The notes under the pieces were generated by a model. That model did no database searches. It saw only the letters and a list, made by a program, of their open reading frames with translations, and was not told the DNA's origin. Shown in pieces: positions 28,192 to 28,302 of a stretch of DNA of 28,302 nucleotides. The position numbers and the translations under genes are program-made. This stretch comes from a virus: the IMG/VR virus record IMGVR_UViG_3300021365_000078, positions 1 through 28,302 of that record; one strand, 5' to 3'. Each line of letters opens with the position of its first letter. Position 1 is the first letter of the stretch.

Positions 28192-28302
28192 TTGTAGTGG
28201 AGTAAAACAGTTAGAGATATTTAAGCAAGAAGTACCTAGGGAAAAACTCAATCTGAACACCCCAACTCCTTTAGAGTTAGAAAATCTACGATGGATTATT
28301 AT
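28121..28302 (+). CDS. Rz1-like o-spanin lipoprotein, nested and running off the window
   Basis: In another + frame (28121 onwards) a start inside the i-spanin gene gives M-L-Q-R-N-L-K-L-I-Q-N, then a hydrophobic stretch V-L-V-L-L-I-L-S-I-F-L-T-N-C. The Cys sits at residue 25 in an L-T-N-C lipobox (N at -1 is unusual). After it come polar residues and Pro-containing E-V-P-R-E-K-L-N-L-N-T-P-T-P-L-E-L, typical of o-spanins. It overlaps the i-spanin by 71 nt and continues past the right edge without a stop. It is too short at its visible length to appear in routine ORF calls. Confidence 0.8.
   Translation, partial: MLQRNLKLIQNVLVLLILSIFLTNCSGVKQLEIFKQEVPREKLNLNTPTPLELENLRWII

Noticed and set aside
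1-28302. CRISPR arrays, insertion sequences, integrase or attachment sites
   Set aside because: No direct-repeat array, transposase, recombinase or terminal inverted repeat was seen in the window.

Overview
This window is a gene-dense, strongly AT-rich stretch of a T4-like marine myophage genome. The replication genes have T4 order and family signatures: sliding clamp gp45, clamp loader gp44 and gp62, RegA, DNA polymerase gp43, UvsX and helicase gp41. All genes lie on the + strand, most overlapping by ATGA or TAATG. The accessory genes (ribosomal protein bS21, Hsp20, peroxiredoxin, DUF3310-type protein, a glutamine riboswitch, marine-phage structural proteins) suggest a pelagiphage-like or cyanophage-like virus. 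A SAR11 or other alphaproteobacterial host is my best guess, but nothing in the window proves it.

Layout. 1-2.3 kb: small genes, bS21, then two late transcription units with structured leaders (a ROSE-like thermometer before hsp20 and a glutamine riboswitch before a 69-aa protein), then peroxiredoxin. 2.3-8.3 kb: replisome genes with two tRNAs (Asn-GTT, Thr-TGT) between gp44 and gp62. 8.3-10.7 kb: two methyltransferases, small membrane ORFs and a short radical-SAM-like stub. 10.7-15.3 kb: UvsX, gp41 and uncharacterised genes. 15.3-23 kb: a cassette of enzymes (ligase-fold protein, adenylate-kinase-like protein, P-loop kinase, and an 1147-aa multidomain protein with PAP2 phosphatase, Pol-beta-type and NMNAT-like nucleotidyltransferase domains). 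23-24.5 kb: HAD nucleotidase and two probable virion proteins around a UUCG terminator. 24.5-27 kb: small conserved phage proteins. 27-28.3 kb: a DUF1353 membrane protein and an i-spanin/o-spanin pair, the latter nested out of frame and running off the window.

Regulation is unusually legible. Eight sigma70-type promoters share TTGAC(A/T), an exact 17-bp spacer and, in seven of eight, an extended -10 TGn. Two of them (DUF3310 gene and gp43) put +1 at the start codon, implying leaderless mRNAs. Four TATAAATA boxes match the T4 late promoter.

The most interesting candidate system is the 15.3-27 kb cassette. Several proteins begin with a short tag of the form M-K-[ST]-F-[KR]-x-x-[LI]-x-E. It resembles the T4 capsid-targeting sequence that is removed by the gp21 prohead protease. 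The 1147-aa protein carries several [LIM]-x-E junctions between domains plus an internal copy of the tag. I infer that this phage packages a set of nucleotide- and nucleic-acid-modifying enzymes in the capsid, partly as a protease-processed polyprotein, for delivery with the genome. This is a hypothesis from sequence only.
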